From positions 1-49,561 of the forward strand of contig JAIOZI010000035.1 of the NCBI GenBank assembly GCA_021740785.1: 49,561 bases of DNA, given 5' to 3'. Source of the stretch: Melioribacteraceae bacterium. Its GTDB lineage: Bacteria; Bacteroidota; Ignavibacteria; Ignavibacteriales; Melioribacteraceae. Below the pieces are notes generated by a model. That model was not told where the DNA came from and made no database searches. It was given only the letters and a program-made list of their open reading frames with translations. Both the position numbers and the translations under genes were made by a program. Within the stretch, counting starts at the first letter, position 1. Each line of letters starts with the position of its first letter. Shown piece after piece: positions 16,762 to 25,974 of this stretch.

Positions 16762-18150
16762 ATGAAAACCAGTTTGTTAATAATTGACGACGATAAAGAA
16801 TTTGTATCCGACTTTATGCTCCTTTTGGAAAGTGATTATGAATGTATTCATACAACAGATCCGGCTAAGGGTTTGGAGATGCTTAACACAAAAAGTCCGG
16901 ATGTCATTCTTCTTGATCTCATGCTCGGGCAAGGTGTAAGCGGTTTGGATATTCTGAAAAAAATACAGACAATCGATGAAGACATCCCTGTAATTATGAT
17001 TACCGATTACGGCTCAATTGATACAGCCGTTGATGCAATACATCTGGGTGCATTCGATTACATTTCCAAAACTCCCAATCTGAATGAACTGAAAATTATA
17101 ATTGAAAAATCAATAAGCAGAAAAAATCTCGTATTCAAAAACCGTTCATTAGAGATCGAATTAAATAGATCATTTGATAATATAATCGGTAGCAGCAGCG
17201 CTATTCAATCCGTGAAAGAAAAAATTAAACTTTTTTCTCAGAATGATAATATCGTTTTAATTACCGGTGAGAGCGGTGTCGGGAAGGAATTGGTTGCAAG
17301 ACAAATTCATCAAAAAAGTAATAGAAGAACCAAACCTTTCATAGCAATAAACTGTGCGGCTATTCCGAAAGAATTGACTGAAAGCGAATTGTTCGGACAC
17401 GAAAAGGGATCATTTACAGGTGCGGATAAAAGGAAACTCGGTAAGTTCGAACTTGCTTTAGACGGCACAATTTTTTTGGATGAAATTGCTGAATTAGAAC
17501 TTTCTGCTCAAGTAAAGCTCCTGAGAATCCTTCAAGAAAAAGAGTTTGAACGCGTGGGCGGAACAACAACAATAAAAACAGCGGCTCGTGTAATCGCTGC
17601 AACAAACCGGGATTTAAAATCTCTATTAAAAGAAGGAAGATTTAGAGAGGATTTATATTACCGGCTTGATGTCCTGCCGATCTTAGTTCCTCCTCTCCGT
17701 GATAGGAAAGATGATATTCCTAACCTCACCGATTATTTCACAAAAAAATACTGTATAGATTTGAAGATAGATGAAAAATTTTTTGATGATGATGCTAAGA
17801 AAAAATTAATGAATTATAACTGGCCGGGTAATATAAGAGAACTCCAGAATTATATTACAAGAACATTGCTTATTACAAAAGGAAAGTTAATTACTGCAGA
17901 TAAAATAGAACTTACAAAAGAAAACAACAATGTAAATGAGATCGGTTTTGATAAAATACCCGAGACTTGGGAAGAGATGGATGAAATGAGAAAGGATGCT
18001 GCCGATAGAGCAAGCCGCACTGTTGAAAAAATATTTTTAGAAAATCTTCTCAAACGTTTTGATGGCAACATTTCGAAGGCTGCTGAGCATATCGGTATTA
18101 ATAGAACAAACCTTCATAGGATGATAAAGAAATGTAATTTGGGAGAATAA
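16762..18150 (+). CDS. NtrC-family sigma-54-dependent response regulator
   Basis: 462 aa in three parts. The receiver domain (1-~120) has acidic residues D10/D11, phospho-acceptor D52 (ILLDLML) and a conserved lysine in ISKTP. The AAA+ domain (~142-370) has Walker A GESGVGKE (169-176), the sigma-54-contacting loop GSFTGA (216-221, a common variant of GAFTGA), and Walker B TIFLDE. The C-terminal Fis-type helix-turn-helix (~437-460) reads GNISKAAEHIGINRTNLHRM. It activates sigma-54 promoters when phosphorylated, presumably by the kinase encoded one base upstream. Target promoters were not found nearby. It ends at a strong bidirectional terminator. Confidence 0.95.
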   Translation: MKTSLLIIDDDKEFVSDFMLLLESDYECIHTTDPAKGLEMLNTKSPDVILLDLMLGQGVSGLDILKKIQTIDEDIPVIMITDYGSIDTAVDAIHLGAFDYISKTPNLNELKIIIEKSISRKNLVFKNRSLEIELNRSFDNIIGSSSAIQSVKEKIKLFSQNDNIVLITGESGVGKELVARQIHQKSNRRTKPFIAINCAAIPKELTESELFGHEKGSFTGADKRKLGKFELALDGTIFLDEIAELELSAQVKLLRILQEKEFERVGGTTTIKTAARVIAATNRDLKSLLKEGRFREDLYYRLDVLPILVPPLRDRKDDIPNLTDYFTKKYCIDLKIDEKFFDDDAKKKLMNYNWPGNIRELQNYITRTLLITKGKLITADKIELTKENNNVNEIGFDKIPETWEEMDEMRKDAADRASRTVEKIFLENLLKRFDGNISKAAEHIGINRTNLHRMIKKCNLGE

Positions 18151-18151
18151 G

Positions 18152-18186
18152 TTATGGGTATAGATTTTATTAACCTATACCCATAA
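18152..18186. terminator. Bidirectional terminator between response regulator and suf operon
   Basis: A perfect 12-bp stem, TTATGGGTATAG (18152-18163) with CTATACCCATAA (18175-18186), and an 11-base loop. It lies between two convergent genes and serves either direction. Confidence 0.8.
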
Positions 18187-18190
18187 AAAT

Positions 18191-18685
18191 TTATTGAGAA
18201 GAGTTAACAGATTTATATCCTTCAATGAAATTATTATAATCGCCGTTCAGTTTATCGTAAACAAAATTTTCCGAACCCAATAAATCCTGCAGAGTAAGAT
18301 TATTGACCACATGATCGACAGCATCTTGAACAATTTTCCATAATGATCTGATAGAACAATCTATTGTATTAGTACAAATCGGCATTGAACCGGAATGGGT
18401 TTCACAGAAAGATTTATCAAATAATCTTCCGCCTAGAACACCTAAAGCATCACCTATAAAGATTTCCTTCGGAGGACGTGTTAATGTATAACCGCCTGAC
18501 TGTCCCCTCTCGCTATCCAGAAAACCGCCAATTCTGAGTGTGCGCAGAATCTTTGCAACGTTATGCTGTGAAATTCCTTCGGCTGCACTTATTTCCGGAA
18601 TCGTAAGAGCTCGCTTCTGATTATAATACTTCCCGATTTGTATCAAGCATCTTAAACCATACTCTTCTTGAGCGCTAAATTTCAT
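18191..18685 (-). CDS. Rrf2-family iron-sulfur transcriptional regulator
   Basis: 164 aa. An N-terminal winged helix (MKFSAQEEYGLRCLIQIGKY, LTIPEISAAEGISQHNVAKI) is followed by the cluster-binding region with three cysteines (C-x9-C-x5-C: FCETHSGSMPICTNTIDC). This fits IscR/SufR-like Rrf2 proteins, which sense Fe-S cluster status and adjust assembly genes. It is the last gene of the suf operon, 22 bp after the bacilliredoxin, so it probably feeds back on the sufB promoter. The spacing of cysteines differs from E. coli IscR (5 residues twice), so the exact subfamily is uncertain. Confidence 0.88.
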   Translation of the reverse strand: MKFSAQEEYGLRCLIQIGKYYNQKRALTIPEISAAEGISQHNVAKILRTLRIGGFLDSERGQSGGYTLTRPPKEIFIGDALGVLGGRLFDKSFCETHSGSMPICTNTIDCSIRSLWKIVQDAVDHVVNNLTLQDLLGSENFVYDKLNGDYNNFIEGYKSVNSSQ

Positions 18686-18707
18686 TTAATTTATTCCGAT
18701 CGTTCAA

Positions 18708-19253
18708 TTAGTTATTTACTTCATTTAAAGGAATTTTTGATCCGCATGCACGCGCGTGAACAAGCTTCGCGTATGCCTCCTCGCTTATCGAGGGACCTTC
18801 GTTATTACAGTGTTCCTCGTACTTCTCTATTAACGCTTCCGAAATCTCTTCAGGAGTTCTGCCTTCGATGTGATGCCGGGGCATAGTAAATAAAACTTCA
18901 CCATTTTTCACCAAAGCCATAAACGGTGAAGAAGGCGGAAAGTTTTCTAAATATTTTTGTCTAAGAAAATCTATTGCATCCCTGTCTTGACCCGCAAAAA
19001 CCGTTATGAATTTATCTGGAATAACATTATTCTGTAATGACAATGTAGCTCCCGGTCTAGCGCTTCCTGCCGCACAACCGCAAACTGAATTAATCATCAC
19101 TAAAATTGTTTTGTCATTTTTCTCCCCAAGAATTGATTCAACCAATTCGGGAGTTGTTGCTTCCTCAAATCCTACGTAAACCAGTTCATCACGCATTGGT
19201 TGAACTGCTTCGGGATCATACAATGGAGGTCTTGTGTTATTTATTTCAATCAT
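18708..19253 (-). CDS. BrxA/BrxB-type bacilliredoxin
   Basis: 181 aa, thioredoxin-like DUF1094 family. The hallmark CGC motif is at C58-G-C60 (MINSVCGCAAGSARP). The family removes bacillithiol or similar low-molecular-weight thiols from oxidised proteins. It sits in the suf operon after the SufT-like gene, with ribosome site AAAGGA. The length is longer than the ~145-aa Bacillus proteins because of a C-terminal extension (~150-181, CNNEGPSISEEAYAKLVHARACGSK) with two more cysteines. Placement with suf genes suggests redox protection of Fe-S assembly. Whether this organism makes bacillithiol cannot be told here. Confidence 0.88.
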   Translation of the reverse strand: MIEINNTRPPLYDPEAVQPMRDELVYVGFEEATTPELVESILGEKNDKTILVMINSVCGCAAGSARPGATLSLQNNVIPDKFITVFAGQDRDAIDFLRQKYLENFPPSSPFMALVKNGEVLFTMPRHHIEGRTPEEISEALIEKYEEHCNNEGPSISEEAYAKLVHARACGSKIPLNEVNN

Positions 19254-19277
19254 TCTTAATCCTTTCTTTAATACTTA

Positions 19278-19598
19278 TTATAAGAAACCCAATTCAAATT
19301 TTGCTTCTTCCGACATCATATCTTTATCCCACGGCGGATTCCAAACCAAGTCGACGTAAACATCGTTTACACCCGGAACATTTCCAACTCTGCCCTTTAC
19401 ATCACCCGGTAAACTTCCTGCAACCGGGCATGCCGGAGAAGTTAAAGTCATTTTTATATATACGTTAGCTTCTTCATCAATTTTTATTTCGTAAATCAAA
19501 CCCAGTTCATAAATATCAACCGGTATTTCAGGATCGAAAACTGTTTTGAGTGCACTAACTATTTGCTGTTCCATTTTACCTTTATCAAATTCTTTCAT
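19278..19598 (-). CDS. SufT-like / MIP18 (DUF59) Fe-S assembly factor
   Basis: 106 aa from ATG 19598, preferred because AAGTGAG lies upstream; a GTG directly after the sufS stop (19610) is the other option. The DUF59 pattern is clear: VFDPEIPVDIYELGLIYEI, then MTLTSPACPVAGSLP and VDLVWNPPWDKDMMSEEAK. These small proteins help deliver or mature Fe-S clusters and usually sit beside sufS, as here. The conserved cysteine in SPACP is present. Confidence 0.9.
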   Translation of the reverse strand: MKEFDKGKMEQQIVSALKTVFDPEIPVDIYELGLIYEIKIDEEANVYIKMTLTSPACPVAGSLPGDVKGRVGNVPGVNDVYVDLVWNPPWDKDMMSEEAKFELGFL

Positions 19599-19610
19599 AA
19601 AAATACTCAC

Positions 19611-20873
19611 TTAACTAAACATTCTTTTTACTTTAATTAATCCGTCATGCAGTTTATCAATTTCTTCCTTGGTATTGTAAAATGCGAATGATGCTCTTGA
19701 AGTTGCCGGTAAATTATATCGTTTCATAATCGGCTGAGTGCAATGATGACCGGTTCTCAGCGCTATTCCGTCAGTATCTATTATAGTACCGATATCATAA
19801 GGATGAATTCCATCTATTGTAAACGAAATAACCGGTGTTTTCATTTTGGCTGTACCGATAATTTTCAGCCCATCGATTTCAAGCAATCTTTCTGTAGCAT
19901 AATCGAGCAAACCTTTTTCGTGCAAAACGATCTCTGAATTATCAAAACTATCGATATAATTTATTGCCGCGCCGAGACCGATACCGCCGACAATGTTTGG
20001 TGTGCCTGCTTCGAATTTATTCGGCAGATCGTTGAAGGTAGTACCTTCAAATGATACTGTTCTAATCATATCGCCCCCACCTTGATACGGCGGCATAATT
20101 TTTAAGAATTCTGTTTTACCGTAAAGAACACCGATGCCAGTTGGTCCGAACATTTTATGTCCGGAAAAAACATAAAAATCGCAATCCAGATCTTGCACAT
20201 CAACTTTAGTATGAGGAACCGCCTGTGAGCCGTCAATAAGAACCGGCACTCCGTTATCGTGTGCTGTTTTTATAATTTCTTTAACCGGGTTAATTGTTCC
20301 CAGCGTATTGGAAATATGAACAATAGAAACCAGCTTTGTCTTTTCGGTGAAGAAATCAGAAAGATTATCCAAAATTAATTCACCGTCATCATCAATTGGA
20401 ATCACTTTTATTTTGATGTTGTTATTTTTTGCAACTATTTGCCAAGGAACAATATTAGCATGATGTTCCATTTCAGATAAAATCACCTCGTCTCCGTCAT
20501 TAAGCAATCCCCCGCGGTACATTGATGTAGCGACAAGGTTTATAGCTTCGGTTGCGCCGCGAACGAAAATAATTTCAGAAACCGAGAGAGCATTAATAAA
20601 CTCTTTAATCCGGAGCCGGGCATTTTCAAAAGATTCTGTGGCAAGTTCACTTAGGAAATACAAACCCCTATGAATATTTGCATTTTCAAATGTGTAATAA
20701 TTTTTAATAGCTTCTATTACGGAGTTTGGTTTTTGAGTTGTTGCGGCATTATCAAGATAGACTAATGATTTTCCGTTTACGGTACGATGAAGCAGAGGAA
20801 AATCCGCACGAATCTCATCTATATTAAAGATTCTCTTAGATACCTCAACTATTTCTTTATTTTCCACAAGCAT
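19611..20873 (-). CDS. sufS: SufS cysteine desulfurase
   Basis: 420 aa, class-V PLP enzyme that strips sulfur from cysteine for Fe-S cluster building. PLP lysine K240 is in the FSGHKMFGPTGIG motif. The catalytic cysteine C378 is in RTGHHCTQP, typical of group II (SufS) enzymes. YLDNAATTQKP starts the fold near residue 39. It lies between sufD and the SufT-like gene and follows sufD by 23 bp. Confidence 0.96.
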   Translation of the reverse strand: MLVENKEIVEVSKRIFNIDEIRADFPLLHRTVNGKSLVYLDNAATTQKPNSVIEAIKNYYTFENANIHRGLYFLSELATESFENARLRIKEFINALSVSEIIFVRGATEAINLVATSMYRGGLLNDGDEVILSEMEHHANIVPWQIVAKNNNIKIKVIPIDDDGELILDNLSDFFTEKTKLVSIVHISNTLGTINPVKEIIKTAHDNGVPVLIDGSQAVPHTKVDVQDLDCDFYVFSGHKMFGPTGIGVLYGKTEFLKIMPPYQGGGDMIRTVSFEGTTFNDLPNKFEAGTPNIVGGIGLGAAINYIDSFDNSEIVLHEKGLLDYATERLLEIDGLKIIGTAKMKTPVISFTIDGIHPYDIGTIIDTDGIALRTGHHCTQPIMKRYNLPATSRASFAFYNTKEEIDKLHDGLIKVKRMFS

Positions 20874-20896
20874 ATCAACAAAATAATTTATAAATG

Positions 20897-22243
20897 TTAG
20901 TATTTGGATATATCTGTAATTTCGACTCTCTGAAGATGTTCGAAAATAAGATGATTCAATTGTTCCTTAACTTCCTCTATCTTCACATTGTCAACCACAT
21001 CATTTGCGAAAGCTCTAATCAACATCGACTTTGCCAAATCATCGGGTATTCCCCTTGAACGAATATACATATAGGCTTCTTCATCAAGACTGCCGACAGT
21101 TGCACCGTGCGAACATTTTACATCATCAGCATAAATTTCCAACTGTGGTTTTGAATCTATTGTTGCGGTCTTAGATAACAGAACCGCCTTATTTGATTGA
21201 TAAGCATTTGTTTTTTGAGCATCCTGACGAACCATAATTTTACCGCTGAAAACACCGCGTGCTTTGTCGTCTAAAATTGTTTTGTATAATTCATTACTTT
21301 GGCAATTAGGTTTGGCATGATCAACAAATGTATGTGTATCAACATGTTGATTTTCACGGGCGAGATTCAAACCGTAATAATTGCATTCCATAAATTCGCC
21401 TTCCAGCTCGGAGTTTATATCACTCCTGACTAATAAACCGCCGAATGAAAACGCTGTATGGCTGAATACACTCTTCCCCTTCTGATTAATATCAGTTCTA
21501 TCGATATGATATGAGTTCGTATTTTCGTGTTGAGTTTTGTAATAATCAATTATTGCACTTTCATCAGCAAAAATTTCCGTAACAGTATTAGTAAAATATG
21601 GTACATCGCCATAGCCGGCATAGTTAGCCAGTATTTTAGCTTGTGCATTTTTCCCGGCAATTATTAAATTTCTAGGTAATGACAATACTTTATCTGTACC
21701 GTTTCCGCCTAAATAAACCAATTGAATTGGTCTTTCAAGAATTATACCGTCCGGTATAAATATTACAGCGCCGTCAACACCGTAAGCATTATTTAATGCA
21801 TTAAATGCGTTTTGAACCTTTGTAAGTGTATTGAATTTATCCTTAATTAAATCGGGATTATTTTTTATCACGTTATTGAGACTATCAACAACAGCCCCAC
21901 TCGGAAGTTTACCTACTTTAGATAATTCATCATTAAACAAGCCGTTGACAAAAACCAGAATATCGCATTCAAAATTTTCAAAAATATATTTGCGTAGATC
22001 TTCAGAATTAATTTTAGGATTTTCAAATGAATATGTCGGGAGAAAATCATTTTTTAACAATGGTGCGACATTAGTGTACTTCCATTCTTCATCCCGTGTT
22101 GTGGGAAACTCCATTTCATTCAATCTATTTATTGCATCTTTTCTTATTGTATGAACGAATGATTCGGATTGACCATTGAGCTTGCTTTCGAACTTCTCAA
22201 AGTTGGATACATACCATTCGTTCGGTCTAGTTTTATTATTCAT
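20897..22243 (-). CDS. sufD: SufD, Fe-S scaffold complex subunit
   Basis: 448 aa. It has the SufB/SufD beta-helix core (residues ~170-410) with the family signature VDTHTFVDHAKPNCQSNELYK and SKPQLEIYADDVKCSHGAT, ending in a helical tail. It pairs with SufB and SufC in the SufBC2D scaffold. The ribosome site AGGAGG overlaps the sufC stop region; the start is 17 bp after sufC. Confidence 0.95.
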   Translation of the reverse strand: MNNKTRPNEWYVSNFEKFESKLNGQSESFVHTIRKDAINRLNEMEFPTTRDEEWKYTNVAPLLKNDFLPTYSFENPKINSEDLRKYIFENFECDILVFVNGLFNDELSKVGKLPSGAVVDSLNNVIKNNPDLIKDKFNTLTKVQNAFNALNNAYGVDGAVIFIPDGIILERPIQLVYLGGNGTDKVLSLPRNLIIAGKNAQAKILANYAGYGDVPYFTNTVTEIFADESAIIDYYKTQHENTNSYHIDRTDINQKGKSVFSHTAFSFGGLLVRSDINSELEGEFMECNYYGLNLARENQHVDTHTFVDHAKPNCQSNELYKTILDDKARGVFSGKIMVRQDAQKTNAYQSNKAVLLSKTATIDSKPQLEIYADDVKCSHGATVGSLDEEAYMYIRSRGIPDDLAKSMLIRAFANDVVDNVKIEEVKEQLNHLIFEHLQRVEITDISKY

Positions 22244-22259
22244 TTCTTAAATGTCCTCC

Positions 22260-23024
22260 TTATGCGGATTCGGTTTCTAATTGTTCATCTTTAATCCAAT
22301 CGTAACCTTTTTCTTCAAGCTCAAGCGCTAAATCTTTACCGCCGGATTTAATTATTCTCCCCTTATAGAGTACGTGTACATAATCCGGAACGATATAATT
22401 CAACAAACGTTGATAGTGTGTAACTAATAAAACTGCATTTTTATCGTTGCGGAAAGCATTTACTCCTTCGGAAACTACCTTTAATGCATCAATGTCTAAA
22501 CCGGAATCCGTCTCATCCAATAATGCAAGTTTGGGATTAAGCATAAGCATTTGGAAAATTTCATTTTTCTTTTTTTCTCCGCCGGAGAATCCAACGTTTA
22601 CTGCGCGGCTGATCATTGCCGGATCCATTCCGAGAATCGAAGCTTTCTGTTTCATTAAATCCAAGAATCCTTTTGCAGTTATTTCCTCTTCCCCTTTGTG
22701 TTTTCTTATTTCATTCAATGCGGTTTTCAAAAATGTAGCATTTGTTATTCCCGGAATTTCAATTGGGTATTGAAATGCGAGAAACACGCCTTCTCTTGCC
22801 CTTACATCAGGGTCCATTTCCAGAAGTTCTTTTCCTTCATAAATTACTTCACCTTCTGTAACTTCAAAATTTTCATTGCCCGCGAGTACATTTGCTAATG
22901 TACTTTTCCCGGAACCGTTCGGACCCATAATTGCATGAACTTCACCGGCTTTAACTTCAAGATCAATTCCTTTCAGAATTTCTTTGCCATCAATATTCGC
23001 ATGTAAGTTTTTTATCTTAATCAT
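22260..23024 (-). CDS. sufC: SufC, Fe-S assembly ATPase
   Basis: 254 aa ABC-type ATPase. Walker A is GPNGSGKST, the signature is FSGGEKKKNEI, and Walker B is LALLDETDSGLD, which matches SufC. It powers the SufBC2D scaffold. Preceded by AAGGAAATAATA and placed between sufB and sufD. Confidence 0.97.
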   Translation of the reverse strand: MIKIKNLHANIDGKEILKGIDLEVKAGEVHAIMGPNGSGKSTLANVLAGNENFEVTEGEVIYEGKELLEMDPDVRAREGVFLAFQYPIEIPGITNATFLKTALNEIRKHKGEEEITAKGFLDLMKQKASILGMDPAMISRAVNVGFSGGEKKKNEIFQMLMLNPKLALLDETDSGLDIDALKVVSEGVNAFRNDKNAVLLVTHYQRLLNYIVPDYVHVLYKGRIIKSGGKDLALELEEKGYDWIKDEQLETESA

Positions 23025-23059
23025 TATTATTTCCTTTTGTTTTCGTTTTCAAGCTTTTA

Positions 23060-24505
23060 TTAACCGACGCTGCCTTCAAGACTTATTGCAAGAAGCTTCT
23101 GTGCTTCGACTGCAAATTCCATCGGTAATTCATTAAACACCTCTTTACAGAAACCGTTTACTATCAAATTAATTGCGTCTTCTTCCGATAATCCTCTTTG
23201 CTGAAGATAAAAAATTTGATCTTCACCAACTTTCGATGTGGTTGCCTCATGTTCAACGGTTGCATTATCATTATCGATTTCAAGATACGGGAATGTATGT
23301 GCGCCGCATCTATCGCCCATCAACATAGAATCACATTGTGAAAAATTTCGTGCGCCGTCTGCGTTTTTACCAACCTTTACCAATCCTCTGTAAGAGTTGT
23401 TGCTTCTGCCGGCAGAAATTCCTTTTGAAATAATTGTACTTTTTGTGTTTTTACCGATATGAACCATCTTTGTGCCGGTATCAGCCTGCTGATAATTATT
23501 TGTAACGGCTACAGAATAAAACTCGCCAATGGAATTATCTCCTTGAAGAATGCAGCTTGGGTATTTCCAAGTAATCGCTGAACCGGTTTCTACCTGTGTC
23601 CATGAAATTTTTGAATTCTTTCCTCTGCATGCGCCTCGTTTAGTAACAAAATTATAAATTCCGCCCTTTCCTTCTTTGTCACCCGGGAACCAATTTTGTA
23701 CTGTGGAATATTTGATCTCTGCATTATCAAGCGCTACGAGTTCTACTACTGCTGCATGAAGCTGATTTGTATCACGCATCGGGGCTGTACATCCTTCGAG
23801 ATAGCTGACATAAGAATCATCTTCAGCAATAATCAACGTTCTTTCAAACTGACCTGTATCCATCGCATTAATTCTAAAATAGGTAGATAATTCCATCGGG
23901 CAGCGGACACCTTTAGGAATATAAACAAATGAACCGTCGCTGAATACGGCAGCATTTAGGGAAGCATAATAATTATCCGTGTATGGTACAACCGATCCTA
24001 AATATTTTTTTATTAAATCGGGATGATCTTTGATTGCTTCTGAAATTGAGGAGAAAATAATTCCTTGCTCTTTTAGAGTTTCTTTAAAAGTTGTTGCGAC
24101 AGAAACCGAATCAAAAACCGCATCAACAGCAACTCCGGCTAAACGTTTTTGCTCTTCGAGCGGAATTCCTAATTTTTCAAATGTGTCTAGTAATTCAGGA
24201 TCTACTTCATCCATGCTATCCAATTGCGGCTTTTTCTTTGGGGCTGAGTAATACCGGATATTCTGAAAATCAATTTTGGGATATTTTACATGTGCCCAAC
24301 TAGGTTCTTCTAAACTCAGCCAATGTTTGTATGCTTTCAATCTCCACTCGGTCATCCAGTCTGGTTCATTCTTCTTCGCTGAAATGAACCTAATTATATC
24401 TTCATTCAATCCTTTCGGGGCTTCATCAGCATCGATTTTTGTATTCCAACCATATTTGTAATCGGATTGGGTTACATCATCGATGATTTTCATTTCATCA
24501 GTCAT
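23060..24505 (-). CDS. sufB: SufB, Fe-S scaffold subunit
   Basis: 481 aa, the usual SufB length. Visible signatures include [55 protein letters not shown], and a C-terminal [19 protein letters not shown]. It is the first gene of the suf operon with ribosome site AAAGGAG and a candidate promoter at 24531-24561. It acts as the scaffold on which clusters form in the cytoplasm. Confidence 0.97.
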   Translation of the reverse strand: MTDEMKIIDDVTQSDYKYGWNTKIDADEAPKGLNEDIIRFISAKKNEPDWMTEWRLKAYKHWLSLEEPSWAHVKYPKIDFQNIRYYSAPKKKPQLDSMDEVDPELLDTFEKLGIPLEEQKRLAGVAVDAVFDSVSVATTFKETLKEQGIIFSSISEAIKDHPDLIKKYLGSVVPYTDNYYASLNAAVFSDGSFVYIPKGVRCPMELSTYFRINAMDTGQFERTLIIAEDDSYVSYLEGCTAPMRDTNQLHAAVVELVALDNAEIKYSTVQNWFPGDKEGKGGIYNFVTKRGACRGKNSKISWTQVETGSAITWKYPSCILQGDNSIGEFYSVAVTNNYQQADTGTKMVHIGKNTKSTIISKGISAGRSNNSYRGLVKVGKNADGARNFSQCDSMLMGDRCGAHTFPYLEIDNDNATVEHEATTSKVGEDQIFYLQQRGLSEEDAINLIVNGFCKEVFNELPMEFAVEAQKLLAISLEGSVG

Positions 24506-24530
24506 TAAATCTCCTTTCGAATTTGAACTG

Positions 24531-24561
24531 TAAACCTAATCAATCTGGAAAAAAATGTCAA
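24531..24561 (-). promoter_or_regulatory. Candidate suf operon promoter
   Basis: On the minus strand TTGACA (24561-24556) is followed after 17 bp by TAGGTTTA (24538-24531), a weak -10 that also resembles the Bacteroidota TAnnTTTG element. The sufB start is 26 bp downstream. Confidence 0.45.
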
Positions 24562-24565
24562 GATT

Positions 24566-24586
24566 AAGATTGATATTTGTAATCTT
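24566..24586. promoter_or_regulatory. Inverted repeat just upstream of the suf promoter
   Basis: AAGATT (24566-24571) and AATCTT (24581-24586) with a 9-base spacer, placed 4 bp upstream of the -35. It is a candidate site for the operon's own Rrf2 regulator; this is inferred from position only. Confidence 0.35.
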
Positions 24587-24705
24587 TTCTTTATAAACAG
24601 CAGTTTTTTCGAGAATGTTCAATAAGTAAACTTTTTTTTTGCTAAAATGACTTATTACCAAACTGGAATTTTTATCATCAATTTGAAAAAATGGAAGCGG
24701 TGTAA

Positions 24706-25455
24706 CTAAACTTGAGGTTTTCCAACTGTGTTTCTCTGACGCACAATCTCGTATAAAATCACACCTGTTGCAACCGATACGTTTAATGATTGAATTTTAC
24801 CCAGCATCGGTATCGAAACTAAAAAATCGCAGTTCTCTGCAACTAATTTATGCAGACCTTTTTCCTCATTCCCAACTATTAAACCGACCGGCATTTTGTA
24901 ATCAACTTCGGTATAATGCTGTGTCCTTTCGCTTAAATATGATCCGACTACCCAAAACCCCTCATCCTTAATTTGCTTGATTGCCTGATTCAAATTATGA
25001 ACTTTGCAAATCTTCAAATGAGAAAGTGCCCCGGCTGAAGTCTTCTCAACAGTTTCGGTAATTGGTGCGGAATTGTGAGTTGTAATTATTACTCCATCAA
25101 CTCCCGAAGCTTCGGCGGTTCGTAATATTGCTCCAACATTATGCGGATCTTGTATTGAGTCTAAAAGAAGAAGCAGCGGAAATTTTGATGATTTGGCGGA
25201 GGAAATTATTTCTTCAAGAGAGTAATAATTTTGAGAGGACTTTATTGCAATTATGCCCTGAGAATTTTTGCCTTTTTCAATTTCTTTGAATTTTTTTGTG
25301 GAGAGTTCGGAAAATTTAATGCCTTTTTTCTTAGCCAGGTTTTTTATTTTATAAATTATACTTCCCTGCTGTCCGAATGAAATATAAATCTGCTCTAATG
25401 GTATGTCTGATTCAAGCGCTTCAATTACAGGTTTTCTGCCAATTATGAATTGCAT
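24706..25455 (-). CDS. rlmB: SpoU-family rRNA 2'-O-methyltransferase (RlmB type)
   Basis: 249 aa. An N-terminal substrate-binding domain (FIIGRKPVIEALES, FSELSTKKFKEIEKG) is followed by the SPOUT knot fold with motifs LLLDSIQDPHNVGAILRTAE, LIVGNEEKGLH and IPMLGKIQSLNVSVATGVIL. These are the three SpoU motifs. It is predicted to methylate a ribose in 23S rRNA (G2251 in E. coli RlmB). It follows the hypothetical gene at 25462 by 6 bp in the hisS cluster; TrmH-type tRNA methylation is the less likely alternative. Confidence 0.9.
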   Translation of the reverse strand: MQFIIGRKPVIEALESDIPLEQIYISFGQQGSIIYKIKNLAKKKGIKFSELSTKKFKEIEKGKNSQGIIAIKSSQNYYSLEEIISSAKSSKFPLLLLLDSIQDPHNVGAILRTAEASGVDGVIITTHNSAPITETVEKTSAGALSHLKICKVHNLNQAIKQIKDEGFWVVGSYLSERTQHYTEVDYKMPVGLIVGNEEKGLHKLVAENCDFLVSIPMLGKIQSLNVSVATGVILYEIVRQRNTVGKPQV

Positions 25456-25461
25456 CTATAA

Positions 25462-25974
25462 TTATTCCTCGAAAGTAAAGCGATCTTGATCAACTTCAAA
25501 TTTGGCAAAGAGTCTGTTATTCTTTTTCTCAGGCTTGAATTCGCGCAGTAACTTAATAGTCCGTGCGACAGTGTTAAAAGAATAAACTGCTGAATTAATG
25601 CTGCCGTCCTGTTTAACAACATTAACCGTAACTTCACCAAGCAAATCATCAAAACGAATTTCGGAACGTGCCGGTTTTACATTAGCCACAACATTGGATT
25701 TGGCTTTCAATCCCATCAACACAATAAAGATTGATTTCTTATCACGAATCACATCATACGTAATTTCATAAGCAAAGCTTGTGAATTCAACTACTGTCTC
25801 AACCGAGATAGTAAAATACTGCCGCTTAGCGGTGCTGTCATAATCGAAATAAGTTTTTACAATGTATTCCAACTTGTCAGGCTTCTTTTGAGGTATGGCT
25901 TTAATAGCAGCTTCGGCTTTTTTCTTCCTGGTCTTCGGGATTTTCGGAATTTCATCGGGATTTTTTAACGGCAT
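25462..25974 (-). CDS. Hypothetical protein between hisS and rlmB
   Basis: 170 aa, not recognised. A lysine/proline-rich N-terminus (residues 1-~35, PKIPKTRKKKAEAAIKAIP) precedes a mixed alpha/beta region rich in alternating hydrophobic strands (EYIVKTYFDYD, YFTISVETVVEF, FIVLMGLKAKSNVV). There is no signal peptide or membrane helix. Its ATG follows directly after the hisS stop and it ends 6 bp before rlmB, so it is co-expressed with translation-related genes. The basic N-terminus might contact RNA, which is speculation. Confidence 0.75.
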   Translation of the reverse strand: MPLKNPDEIPKIPKTRKKKAEAAIKAIPQKKPDKLEYIVKTYFDYDSTAKRQYFTISVETVVEFTSFAYEITYDVIRDKKSIFIVLMGLKAKSNVVANVKPARSEIRFDDLLGEVTVNVVKQDGSINSAVYSFNTVARTIKLLREFKPEKKNNRLFAKFEVDQDRFTFEE

